DNA of 5,430 bases from M55B157 sp040265115 (GTDB lineage: Bacteria; Actinomycetota; Actinomycetes; S36-B12): assembly GCA_040265115.1 (NCBI GenBank), contig JBDQGZ010000136.1:1-5430 (forward strand), in the 5' to 3' direction. The position numbers were made by a program, and so were the translations under genes. Below, piece after piece: positions 1-5,430 of this stretch. How positions within the stretch are numbered: the first letter of the stretch is position 1; every line of letters starts with the position of its first letter. The notes beneath the pieces were generated by a model, which saw only the letters and a list, made by a program, of their open reading frames with translations, was not told where the DNA came from and searched no databases.

Positions 1-307
1 GGATCCCTGCGGCCTCTGCAGCCTCGGTGATCTGGGTAAGCAGCGTCGGCAGATCGGCCTCCTGTGGCATAGAGGCGAAGAGTCGTTTGGCATCTTCCGC
101 TGCGGCGGGGATATCTCGCGCCGGGTCACGTATCCGTGAGTACCGAGAGAGTGCTTGGACGTTGGCCAACTCGACCTGCTCTGCCTGGATATTCAGGTCG
201 CCCGCGGTCTGGAGCCGAGGTGACAAGGCGAAGTTCCAGGTCAGAGCGGTGAGCGCCAGGAGCGCGAGAATTCCGAACAGGATGGTGAGTCGCACCTTCG
301 ACGTCAT
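1..307 (-). CDS. pilO: PilO-like type IV pilus inner-membrane alignment protein (5' part only)
   Basis: Only the first 102 residues are present; the gene runs off the left edge at base 1. The visible part has a short basic N-terminus (MTSKVR), one hydrophobic segment at about residues 7-25, then a charged helical stretch (about 32-60) suited to a coiled coil. It ends in a segment around residues 77-102 (FASMPQEADLPTLLTQITEA) that matches the usual PilO pattern where the periplasmic or extracytoplasmic ferredoxin-like domain begins. In known T4P systems PilO pairs with PilN through the coiled coil and stabilises the inner-membrane platform. The ATG at 307-305 overlaps the pilN stop (306-304) as ATGA and is preceded by a G-rich GGGGGTGG sequence. 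The identification rests on topology, this local motif and position after pilM-pilN. A generic GspM-like protein is the alternative. Confidence 0.85.
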   Translation of the reverse strand, partial: MTSKVRLTILFGILALLALTALTWNFALSPRLQTAGDLNIQAEQVELANVQALSRYSRIRDPARDIPAAAEDAKRLFASMPQEADLPTLLTQITEAAEAAGI

Positions 308-1068
308 GCGCCACCCCCATCGGTCGCTTCCGCGGCCAGGAGGATCTCATCGATGCGTTCCTGGCTCAGGGGAGTGACGAGTGCATCGGTGGAGACTCCG
401 GCTGTCCCGTTGAAAGAGACTGTGCCGTCCCCGCTGACCGTGGTGGTCGACACGTAGGGGCCGATGAAGAACGGATCGGACTCGAGCCCGAGCAGAAACT
501 CCGACACCTGGGCGCGATCGCGGGCGATTGCGGTGAACGTGAGGCACCCGATGGCGACCTGGGTCTGGAAGGGATTCGGGTTCGGACACGGATTCGGGAC
601 ATCACCGGGCACAGGAACGCCGCGATAGTCGACGCTGATCGAACTCATCCGCACCGGTGTGCCGCCCGTGTCACCAGCCTCGATGAGGGCGTTGATCACA
701 TCAGCCGCGCGAGGCTGTGCGGCGAGGGTTGTCTCGACGATCTCCTGCTGGGTGCGGATCTGCTCGAAGACCTGGTTGATGGGAGCCAACCGAGCGATTT
801 GAGCCTGAAGCACCTCGTTCTCACTCTGGGCAACAGCGAGCCGTTCCTCTGCCTGCTGGATGGCCGAACCCTGCATCCACCAGAGTCCTACGCCGGCGAC
901 GAGGAGAACAGCAAACACGATGGCGAGGATCCGGCGGATCTTTGCGAGCGCGATCGACTCGGCGACGCTCGCTGGCAGCAGGTCAACCCGAGCGAGGGAT
1001 GGGACGAAGGGAGCGTGCCCTTCATCAGCGCCGGTGCGACCGACGAGCTTTTTGCGCGAGGCGTTCAT
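304..1068 (-). CDS. pilN: PilN-like type IV pilus assembly protein
   Basis: The protein has 254 residues. A cytoplasmic tail of about 43 residues carries ARVDLLP (26-32), a variant of the INLLP motif by which PilN docks onto PilM. One transmembrane helix follows (about 45-67, ending GLWW), then a coiled-coil stretch (about 68-115, rich in Q, E, A and L). The extracytoplasmic domain follows, with FTAIARDRAQVSEFLLGLE (178-196) resembling the ferredoxin-like fold of PilN. It is longer than the roughly 180-200 residues of typical proteobacterial PilN. The extra length includes a Pro/Asn-rich loop (157-167) with Cys161, followed by Cys175, which could form a disulfide, and a C-terminal tail of about 30 residues. 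The start ATG overlaps the pilM stop as ATGA, with only a weak GGGGCG upstream, so expression probably depends on coupling. In known systems it anchors PilM to the membrane and heterodimerises with PilO. The family call is firm from context and architecture. Confidence 0.88.
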   Translation of the reverse strand: MNASRKKLVGRTGADEGHAPFVPSLARVDLLPASVAESIALAKIRRILAIVFAVLLVAGVGLWWMQGSAIQQAEERLAVAQSENEVLQAQIARLAPINQVFEQIRTQQEIVETTLAAQPRAADVINALIEAGDTGGTPVRMSSISVDYRGVPVPGDVPNPCPNPNPFQTQVAIGCLTFTAIARDRAQVSEFLLGLESDPFFIGPYVSTTTVSGDGTVSFNGTAGVSTDALVTPLSQERIDEILLAAEATDGGGA

Positions 1069-2213
1069 CGTGGACGCCCCATGGCCAGGCCGATCGCGGC
1101 CAGCAGACGGGTGTCCGACGGACGGTGGTGTTCCGCGCGACTGGCAGTCGGCAACCCGGCGAACGCATCGGGCTGCTCGACCGGAACGGCGATCTCTGTA
1201 GCGATTCGCTCGGGAAGGCCGGTGAGGTCCATTGATCGACCGGTGAGGGATAGGCGCTCCACGGTCCTCCCTGGTTGCGAGGAGCGGAAGTAGTCGAGGG
1301 AGTTCCTGATTTCGGAGACCACGGTCGTCGCCCAGGGATTGACGATCGCGATCACGGACTCCGTGCGTTGATCACGCTCGGGGAGCGCCACGGAGGGAAG
1401 CGCCCCGAACACGCTCGATTCGGCGAGGGGCGCCACCAGCGGAGGGGGTCCGTTGAGACCGGTGGCCTGCTTCAACTGCTCCGCCTCCATCGCGTCGATG
1501 GAGAGTCGCTCAGCGATCGCGGTGGTGGCCTGGGCGCCGCCGATGTTGCCGATCGTGCGCAGGAAGAGTGGTTGTCCCGCCTGATGGATGGCCATGGTGA
1601 GGTGGTCAGCCCCGAGGTCGACGATGGCCTGTACTCCGTCGCTGGCGGATAGTCGTCCTCGGCACATCGCGCGGATAAGGCCGAAGGAGGTGGCATCTGC
1701 CTGCTTTGGTTCCAGTCCAGCCTTACGGAGCAGCGTCGAGACATCGAGGACGGCCTGGCGGTCCCCGGCCACGAGCAGGATCCGGTTCATCTCGGTGTCG
1801 CGGCCAGCGGACGGATCGGCTGGAAGTTCGGCGATCACGTGATAGCCGAGCGTTGCGGTGGCTGGATCGACAGGAAGGACATCGGCGACCTGGTAGCGCA
1901 GGGCGGAGGCGAAATCTTCGGGCGGCATCCACGGCAGGTCGACCTGGCGGGTGAGCAGTCCGCTGTCGGCGACGCCGAACACCGTGCGTCGAGTGGTGAA
2001 CCGACCCTGCCGCCACAACTTCCGCAGGGCGGAGACGAAAGGCTTCGCCTCCCGTGGCGCTCCGTTCACCACGACTCCCGGGGGCAGGTCGATTGTCGCG
2101 ACCCGCTCCACGCGGTAGGACGCTGTGGAGTCGTCCCAGGCGACTGAGGCGGCCCGCAGCCCCGTCGCGCCGATATCGAGGCCGACGAACGTGCCGGGGA
2201 TACCCTCCGTCAC
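1065..2213 (-). CDS. pilM: PilM, actin-like type IV pilus assembly ATPase/scaffold
   Basis: This is a cytoplasmic protein of 382 residues with the FtsA/PilM actin-like fold. The phosphate-1 loop is VGLDIGATGLR (10-20) and the phosphate-2 loop is IVDLGADHLTMAI (197-209). Between them lies a typical PilM segment, FASALRYQVADVLPVDPATA (101-120). The C-terminus ends LLAAIGLAMGRPR, as is usual in the family. PilM binds the PilN tail and links the platform to the motor ATPases. The adenosine-binding region reads LSLTGRSMDLTGLPER (321-336), where family members usually have a Gly-rich LSGGG-type turn, so nucleotide binding may be altered. I chose the GTG at 2213-2211 because a strong GGGAGG lies 4 bases upstream and the family homology begins right after it. 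An upstream frame extension to 2264 would add 17 residues with no PilM similarity and would run through the intergenic inverted repeats. It is the first gene of the leftward operon. Confidence 0.93.
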   Translation of the reverse strand: MTEGIPGTFVGLDIGATGLRAASVAWDDSTASYRVERVATIDLPPGVVVNGAPREAKPFVSALRKLWRQGRFTTRRTVFGVADSGLLTRQVDLPWMPPEDFASALRYQVADVLPVDPATATLGYHVIAELPADPSAGRDTEMNRILLVAGDRQAVLDVSTLLRKAGLEPKQADATSFGLIRAMCRGRLSASDGVQAIVDLGADHLTMAIHQAGQPLFLRTIGNIGGAQATTAIAERLSIDAMEAEQLKQATGLNGPPPLVAPLAESSVFGALPSVALPERDQRTESVIAIVNPWATTVVSEIRNSLDYFRSSQPGRTVERLSLTGRSMDLTGLPERIATEIAVPVEQPDAFAGLPTASRAEHHRPSDTRLLAAIGLAMGRPR

Positions 2214-2217
2214 GTTG

Positions 2218-2223
2218 CCTCCC
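2218..2223 (-). promoter_or_regulatory. Shine-Dalgarno site of pilM
   Basis: On the minus strand the sequence reads GGGAGG CAAC GTG, a near-perfect anti-16S match 4 bases from the GTG at 2213. It decides the pilM start against the longer open frame that begins at 2264. Confidence 0.8.
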
Positions 2224-2238
2224 TCACCGCTGCATGAG

Positions 2239-2258
2239 CCGCCCCCATCTTGGGGCGG
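2239..2258. repeat. Inverted repeat CCGCCCC-N6-GGGGCGG
   Basis: There are seven-base perfect arms, CCGCCCC at 2239-2245 and GGGGCGG at 2252-2258, separated by CATCTT. As RNA it would be a short, very GC-rich hairpin in either leader. As DNA it is a dyad suited to a dimeric regulator. No U-tract follows on either strand, so it is not a typical intrinsic terminator. The symmetry is seen directly; the function is unknown. Confidence 0.6.
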
Positions 2259-2261
2259 TAC

Positions 2262-2284
2262 CACCGGGTATGTCCGTCCCGGTG
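2262..2284. repeat. Inverted repeat CACCGGG-N9-CCCGGTG
   Basis: There are seven-base perfect arms at 2262-2268 and 2278-2284 with a 9-base centre. The similarity extends outward imperfectly (ACCAC on the left against GTGGT on the right). It lies only 3 bases after the preceding inverted repeat and ends 19 bases before the rightward GTG start. It could be an operator half-site pair or a leader hairpin. In GC-rich DNA such arms can occur by chance. Confidence 0.5.
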
Positions 2285-2303
2285 TGGTCCGACACTAGAG
2301 GAT

Positions 2304-3476
2304 GTGCCACTGCCCACAGAACCGCCGCGGGTCACGAGGACTCCTCGGTCCCTCGAGGGCTTGTGCCGACTTGCTGTCGATCGCGGGGCGTCTGACGTCC
2401 ACCTGAGGGCGATGGTCCAGCCTCGGCTGCGCGTCGATGGCGAACTCATCCCACTCGATGAGTCGACCATCACCGTGGAGCAGATCGAGGACCTGCTGGC
2501 CGAGGCGTTGGCGGCCGGTGGCCGGCCTGCGGACGCGTTGGCCGGTGAGGTCGAGGCGGACTGGGGCATCACACTGGCAGGTATCGGACGATTCCGGGTC
2601 CATGCCTACCGTCAGCGCGGCACCTGGGCACTCGTTCTGCGTGGCATCGCCACCTCGGTGCCGGATTGGGATGCGCTGCGCCTCCCGAGAGGGGCAGCCT
2701 CCTGGGTGCTGGCCCGAGATGGCCTCGTCATCGTCGTCGGGCCCACCGGGTCCGGAAAGTCCACCACGCTGGCATCCCTGGTCGACATCATCAACTCATC
2801 CCGGGCCTGCCACATCCTCATGATCGAGGACCCGGTGGAGTACGTGCACGCGGATCGCGTCGCCACGATCAGCCAGCGAGAAGTGCACACCGACACCCCT
2901 GACGTTGCCTCAGCGCTTCGAGCCGGTTTGCGTGAGGACCCCGACGTCATCGTGGTCGGTGAGGTCCGGGATGCGGCGACACTGTGGACAGCGCTGCGTG
3001 CCGCTGAAACCGGGCATCTCGTGCTCATCAGCCTGCACGCCCGCTCCACACTCGATGCGATTTCCCGTGTCATCGACCTCGTGCCGGCAGCCGAGCAAGG
3101 CCTTGTGCGCGGAATTCTGGCCGAGGTGATCAGAGGGATCATCTGCCAGCGTCTGGTCCCCTTCGCCCAGGGGAGCGGCCGGCGAGTGGTGTGCGAGGTG
3201 GCCGAGCCCACCGGGCGTGTGCGTGACTGCATCCGTGATCCCGAGGCTCTCTCTACCCTCCCCGAGGTCATCGCCGAGGGTGAGTTCCGCGGGATGCAGA
3301 ACCTCGAGCAGGATGCTGTACGCCTTGTCCTCGCTGGTGAGATCACCCTGGACGGAGCGGAATCGGTAGTCCCGAACGTCAGTGACCTGCATCTTGCGCT
3401 GAGGCGGGCCGGGTTTCCCGTGGACGATCTATCCTCGAACCGTGGAGTCGGTGCCGCGTGGGAGGGAGCACGATGA
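2304..3476 (+). CDS. PilT-like type IV pilus ATPase (first PilT paralogue)
   Basis: This 390-residue hexameric secretion-type ATPase (GspE/PilT family) is close to the usual PilT length. An N-terminal PAS-like domain contains RGASDVHLRAMVQPRLRVDG (27-46). The RecA-like core has Walker A GPTGSGKST (146-154), the Asp box MIEDPVEY (173-180), Walker B DPDVIVVGEVRD (212-223, catalytic Glu220) and the His box TGHLVLISLH (236-245). QREV near 191 and GMQNLEQD (330-337) are PilT hallmarks. No tetra-cysteine zinc motif is present, which separates it from PilB. The PilT AIRNLIRE motif appears as GRVRDCIRD (304-312), and the usual LHTN reads LHAR. PilT proteins disassemble pilin filaments and cause retraction. 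The start is uncertain: GTG at 2304 has AGAGG only 2 bases upstream, and the alternative TTG at 2250 has no ribosome site. It is the first gene of the rightward operon and overlaps pilB by ATGA. I cannot tell whether it is a retraction motor or a modifier of the second PilT, so no symbol is given. Confidence 0.9.
   Translation: MPLPTEPPRVTRTPRSLEGLCRLAVDRGASDVHLRAMVQPRLRVDGELIPLDESTITVEQIEDLLAEALAAGGRPADALAGEVEADWGITLAGIGRFRVHAYRQRGTWALVLRGIATSVPDWDALRLPRGAASWVLARDGLVIVVGPTGSGKSTTLASLVDIINSSRACHILMIEDPVEYVHADRVATISQREVHTDTPDVASALRAGLREDPDVIVVGEVRDAATLWTALRAAETGHLVLISLHARSTLDAISRVIDLVPAAEQGLVRGILAEVIRGIICQRLVPFAQGSGRRVVCEVAEPTGRVRDCIRDPEALSTLPEVIAEGEFRGMQNLEQDAVRLVLAGEITLDGAESVVPNVSDLHLALRRAGFPVDDLSSNRGVGAAWEGAR
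3460..3468 (+). promoter_or_regulatory. Shine-Dalgarno site of pilB inside the upstream gene
   Basis: The sequence GGGAGGGAG ends 4 bases before the ATG at 3473, and its GGAGG core sits 7 bases from that start. It lies within the last codons of the preceding ATPase gene. It fixes the pilB start at 3473 in preference to the in-frame GTG at 3458, and it suggests pilB can load ribosomes strongly as well as being coupled. Confidence 0.75.
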
Positions 3477-5140
3477 GTGTCGCTGAAGTCCTCGTCGACC
3501 GCGGTCTGGTCACGACCGATCAGGTCGAGGCGGCCCGCGCCACCGCCGATGCGATAGGCGACTCGGTCGTGAGCGTCCTCGTCCAGCAGGGCGCTGTCCC
3601 CCGCAAAGAGGTCGTGCGCGCGACCGTTGAGGCAGCCGGCCTCGACTTCATCGAGATCATGGACGTCCCACTCGATCCCACGATCGTGGGGCTGCTCAGT
3701 GGCGACCAGGCCCGCAAGTACGACGCGATTCCGCTCAGCCTCGACGGTGAGGTCCTCACGATCGTCACGGATTCGCAAACAGCGATGGACTGGCAGGTCC
3801 GAGACGATCTGCAGGCGATCACCCGGCATCCCGTGCGCTTCGCCTGCGCGATGAAGTCAGAGATCACCACACGCATCAATCAGGTCTATCGCGCCGAGGC
3901 GGAGCTCGGTGCGCTCGTGCGCGACATGCTGGTGGACAACGACGATGCCGTCGACGTCATGGCACCGGTTGCGGCGAGCACTGATGCGCCGCTGGTGCGC
4001 TATGTCAATCTGCTCCTGCTGCAGGCCATCACCGATGGTGCGTCCGATGTTCACGTGGAACCGACGGAGGACAGCATCAGGATCCGTTTCCGAATCGACG
4101 GTGTGCTGAAGGAAATGGATCCCGCTCCAAAGGAGATTCAGTCAGCGGTGATCTCGCGGCTGAAGATCATGTCGGATATGAACATCGCCGAGAGGCGCGT
4201 CCCCCAGGACGGTCGACTGACCGTCGCCACGCGGAACAGCAAAGTCGATCTGCGAGTGAGCAGCATCCCGACCGTGTGGGGCGAGAAGATCGTCATGCGG
4301 ATCCTGGACAACTCCGCAGCGCAGATGGCGTTGCCGAACCTTGGCTTCTCCGAATGGAATCTTCAGCGGTGGCGTGAGTCATATGAGCGCCCCAACGGAA
4401 TGCTCGTGGTGAGTGGACCCACCGGGTCGGGCAAATCGACGACGCTCTACGCCACTCTCAATGCGATCGTCCGACCGGAGGTCAACATCGTCACGGTTGA
4501 GGATCCGGTGGAATATCGCATCCCCGGCATCAACCAGGTTCAGGTGAATGCAAAGGCGGGCCTGACCTTTGCGTCGGCGCTTCGGTCGATTCTGCGGTCG
4601 GATCCTGACGTCATCCTCATCGGTGAGATCCGCGACCACGAGACGGCGAAAATCGCGATCGAATCCGCGCTCACCGGCCACCTCGTGCTCACGACCCTGC
4701 ACACCAATGACGCCTCGAGCGTGATGACGCGTCTGACTGACATGGGTATTGAGCCGTTCCTCGTCGGATCCGCATTGACCTGTGCCACGGGTCAGCGGTT
4801 GGCTCGACGACTGTGCGAGAAGTGCCGTAGACCAGCACAGATGACTCGTGAAGGCCTCAACGCGGTTGGCTTCAACGCCCCGGAGGACATCCCGAGGAAT
4901 TTCTACGACGCGGTGGGTTGCAGCAGCTGCGCCTACACCGGCTACCGAGGTCGCATCGGGATCCACGAAGTGATGCCGATCGACCACACCCTGTCCTCGA
5001 TGGTGCTCCAGGGTGCCTCTGCCGCGGATATCGAGCAGGTGGCGATCGGCCAGGGGATGCGCACACTTCGCGACGACGGGTGGCTGAAGGTCGCCGAGGG
5101 CTTGACCACCGTCCCCGAGATTCTCCGGGTCGTCGCATGA
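3473..5140 (+). CDS. pilB: PilB, type IV pilus extension ATPase (GspE family)
   Basis: The protein has 555 residues, the normal length for PilB. The N-terminal T2SSE_N/MshEN-like region (about 1-145) has two VLVxxG-type helical repeats, VLVDRGLV (6-13) and VLVQQGAV (35-42). The central N2 domain contains DGASDVHVEPTEDSIRIRFR (188-207) and AERRVPQDGR (239-248). The ATPase core has Walker A GPTGSGKST (315-323), the Asp box TVEDPVEY (341-348), Walker B DPDVILIGEIRD (377-388, catalytic Glu385) and the His box TGHLVLTTLHTNDA (401-414). A zinc-binding tetra-cysteine element (Cys448, Cys451, Cys483, Cys486) followed by YRGRIGIHEVM separates PilB/GspE from PilT. It powers pilin polymerisation at the cytoplasmic face of the PilC platform. 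All catalytic motifs are intact. GspE of type II secretion is the main alternative, but adjacent pilT genes and pilMNO favour a pilus. It overlaps both neighbours by ATGA. Confidence 0.95.
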   Translation: MSVAEVLVDRGLVTTDQVEAARATADAIGDSVVSVLVQQGAVPRKEVVRATVEAAGLDFIEIMDVPLDPTIVGLLSGDQARKYDAIPLSLDGEVLTIVTDSQTAMDWQVRDDLQAITRHPVRFACAMKSEITTRINQVYRAEAELGALVRDMLVDNDDAVDVMAPVAASTDAPLVRYVNLLLLQAITDGASDVHVEPTEDSIRIRFRIDGVLKEMDPAPKEIQSAVISRLKIMSDMNIAERRVPQDGRLTVATRNSKVDLRVSSIPTVWGEKIVMRILDNSAAQMALPNLGFSEWNLQRWRESYERPNGMLVVSGPTGSGKSTTLYATLNAIVRPEVNIVTVEDPVEYRIPGINQVQVNAKAGLTFASALRSILRSDPDVILIGEIRDHETAKIAIESALTGHLVLTTLHTNDASSVMTRLTDMGIEPFLVGSALTCATGQRLARRLCEKCRRPAQMTREGLNAVGFNAPEDIPRNFYDAVGCSSCAYTGYRGRIGIHEVMPIDHTLSSMVLQGASAADIEQVAIGQGMRTLRDDGWLKVAEGLTTVPEILRVVA

Positions 5141-5430
5141 GTTCCTCGGGTGGTGGATTCTCCCTACCGATCCACGATCCATCGACGACCTCCGCCGATC
5201 CGGTGGCCACGCCGCCACCGGTTGCGCCACCACCGGTCGCCCCCCCGGCTCCCAGCGATATCGGGATCACTGTGCGAGATCGCGAACGAGGCGCAGGACT
5301 AGTGCTCGATGAGTTGCTCATCACCCTGCTGGAAAGCGGTGGTTCCGACCTGCACCTGGCGGTGAAGTCTCCACCCATGTTGCGTATCCATGGGGATCTC
5401 GAGCCGATTCCCGGGCATGCGGTGCTGACC
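5137..5430 (+). CDS. pilT: PilT, type IV pilus retraction ATPase (N-terminal part only)
   Basis: The first 98 residues are visible and the gene continues beyond the right edge. Residues 1-50 form an extension that is Ser/Gly-rich, then Pro/Ala/Val-rich (PVATPPPVAPPPVAPPAP, 22-39), and are probably disordered. From about residue 55 the sequence matches the PilT N-terminal PAS-like domain: LDELLITLLESGGSDLHLAV (57-76) followed by SPPMLRIHGDLEPIPG (78-93), close to the classic PilT GASDLHL...PPMLRVNG pattern. The nucleotide-binding motifs lie outside the window, so catalytic competence cannot be judged. Its better match to consensus PilT at the N-terminus makes it the likelier true retraction motor of the two paralogues. 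The start ATG overlaps the pilB stop as ATGA, with no strong ribosome site, so coupling is likely. An internal start closer to the domain is possible. Confidence 0.85.
   Translation, partial: MSSSGGGFSLPIHDPSTTSADPVATPPPVAPPPVAPPAPSDIGITVRDRERGAGLVLDELLITLLESGGSDLHLAVKSPPMLRIHGDLEPIPGHAVLT
5212..5241 (+). repeat. In-frame tandem repeat encoding PPPVA-PPPVA in pilT
   Basis: Two adjacent 15-base units each encode Pro-Pro-Pro-Val-Ala (residues 26-35) and share the core CCACCGGT at 5215-5222 and 5230-5237. They are followed by a degenerate third unit (PPAP). It looks like a flexible linker that can gain or lose units by slippage without breaking the frame. Confidence 0.6.

Larger units (their letters stand above)
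2214..2303. promoter_or_regulatory. Divergent promoter/operator region of the two pilus operons
   Basis: This 90-base gap separates the divergent starts of pilM (leftward) and the first ATPase gene (rightward). Both operons' promoters would be expected here or within the flanking 5' ends. I see no convincing pair of -35 and -10 hexamers on either strand. TATGTC at 2269-2274 is the only weak -10-like hexamer for rightward transcription, and the TTGGGG at 2250 is too close to serve as its -35. The region is dominated by two neighbouring inverted repeats (2239-2258 and 2262-2284), which makes it a plausible operator. A promoter role is inferred from gene orientation. Confidence 0.55.

Noticed and set aside
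1..6. A BamHI site (GGATCC) at the very start, suggesting a cloning junction.
   Set aside because: The pilO reading frame runs cleanly into it, and the same hexamer occurs elsewhere in the window. It is not evidence of vector sequence.
1275..1652. A 125-codon plus-strand open frame within pilM.
   Set aside because: It is antisense to the conserved PilM phosphate-2 region, with a Gly/Arg/Asp-rich translation and no ribosome site recognised.
2239..2258. The GC-rich inverted repeat as a rho-independent terminator.
   Set aside because: No T-run follows on either strand, and it sits between divergent starts where no gene ends.
2214..2264. A longer PilM beginning at 2264.
   Set aside because: The extra 17 residues have no family similarity, and the GTG at 2213 has a strong, well-spaced GGGAGG.
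2612..3829. A 405-codon open frame on the minus strand opposite the first ATPase gene and pilB.
   Set aside because: It spans two genes with intact ATPase motifs on the plus strand, has a low-complexity Arg/Ser/Thr-rich translation, and shows no domain. Long antisense frames are common in GC-rich DNA.
4769..4818. A possible local frameshift or error in pilB, because CATGQRLARRL differs from the usual xVLAQRLxRR.
   Set aside because: The spacing to QRLARRLCEKC is unchanged and the frame stays open with conserved motifs on both sides, so these are simple substitutions.
3473..5140. Type II secretion (GspE) as the identity of the system.
   Set aside because: PilM, PilN and PilO plus two PilT-type ATPases around it fit a retractile type IV pilus. 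Type II secretion systems normally lack PilT.
4379..5233. A 284-codon open frame on the minus strand opposite the end of pilB and start of pilT.
   Set aside because: It lies antisense to the PilB catalytic motifs, and its His/Arg/Asp-rich translation resembles no protein family. It is a codon-bias shadow.

Overview
The window is a compact, GC-rich piece of a type IV pilus (T4P) biogenesis cluster. GC-rich DNA (roughly 60-65% by eye), GTG starts, strong purine-rich ribosome sites, ATGA-overlapped genes and the PilM/PilN/PilO and ATPase sequences suggest a high-GC Gram-positive bacterium (Actinomycetota). That assignment is inference, and I do not name a genus.

Two operons diverge from a short intergenic region (2214-2303). 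Leftward on the minus strand run pilM (2213 to 1065), pilN (1068 to 304) and pilO (307 to beyond base 1, cut by the window edge). These encode the inner-membrane alignment complex: a cytoplasmic actin-like protein and two single-pass membrane proteins with coiled coils. Rightward on the plus strand run a PilT-like ATPase (2304-3476), the extension ATPase pilB (3473-5140) and the start of a second PilT-like ATPase (5137 to beyond 5430). All four intra-operon junctions are the same 4-base ATGA overlap, so each operon looks translationally coupled.

The expected working model, from known T4P biology, is that PilB hydrolyses ATP to extend a pilus and PilT-type ATPases retract it. PilM bound to the PilN tail, together with PilO, would couple the motors to the membrane platform. 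The platform protein PilC, the pilins and the prepilin peptidase are not in the window and would be expected nearby. The unusual points are three secretion-type ATPases in a row with a PilT paralogue on each side of pilB, a proline-rich N-terminal extension on the second PilT, degenerate motifs in the first PilT and in PilM, and a divergent promoter region filled with two adjacent inverted repeats. I see no RNA genes, mobile elements or CRISPR arrays, and there is no gene-free stretch longer than about 90 bases. The system is a recognisable T4P machine, not an unknown one; its novelty lies in the arrangement and the variant details.
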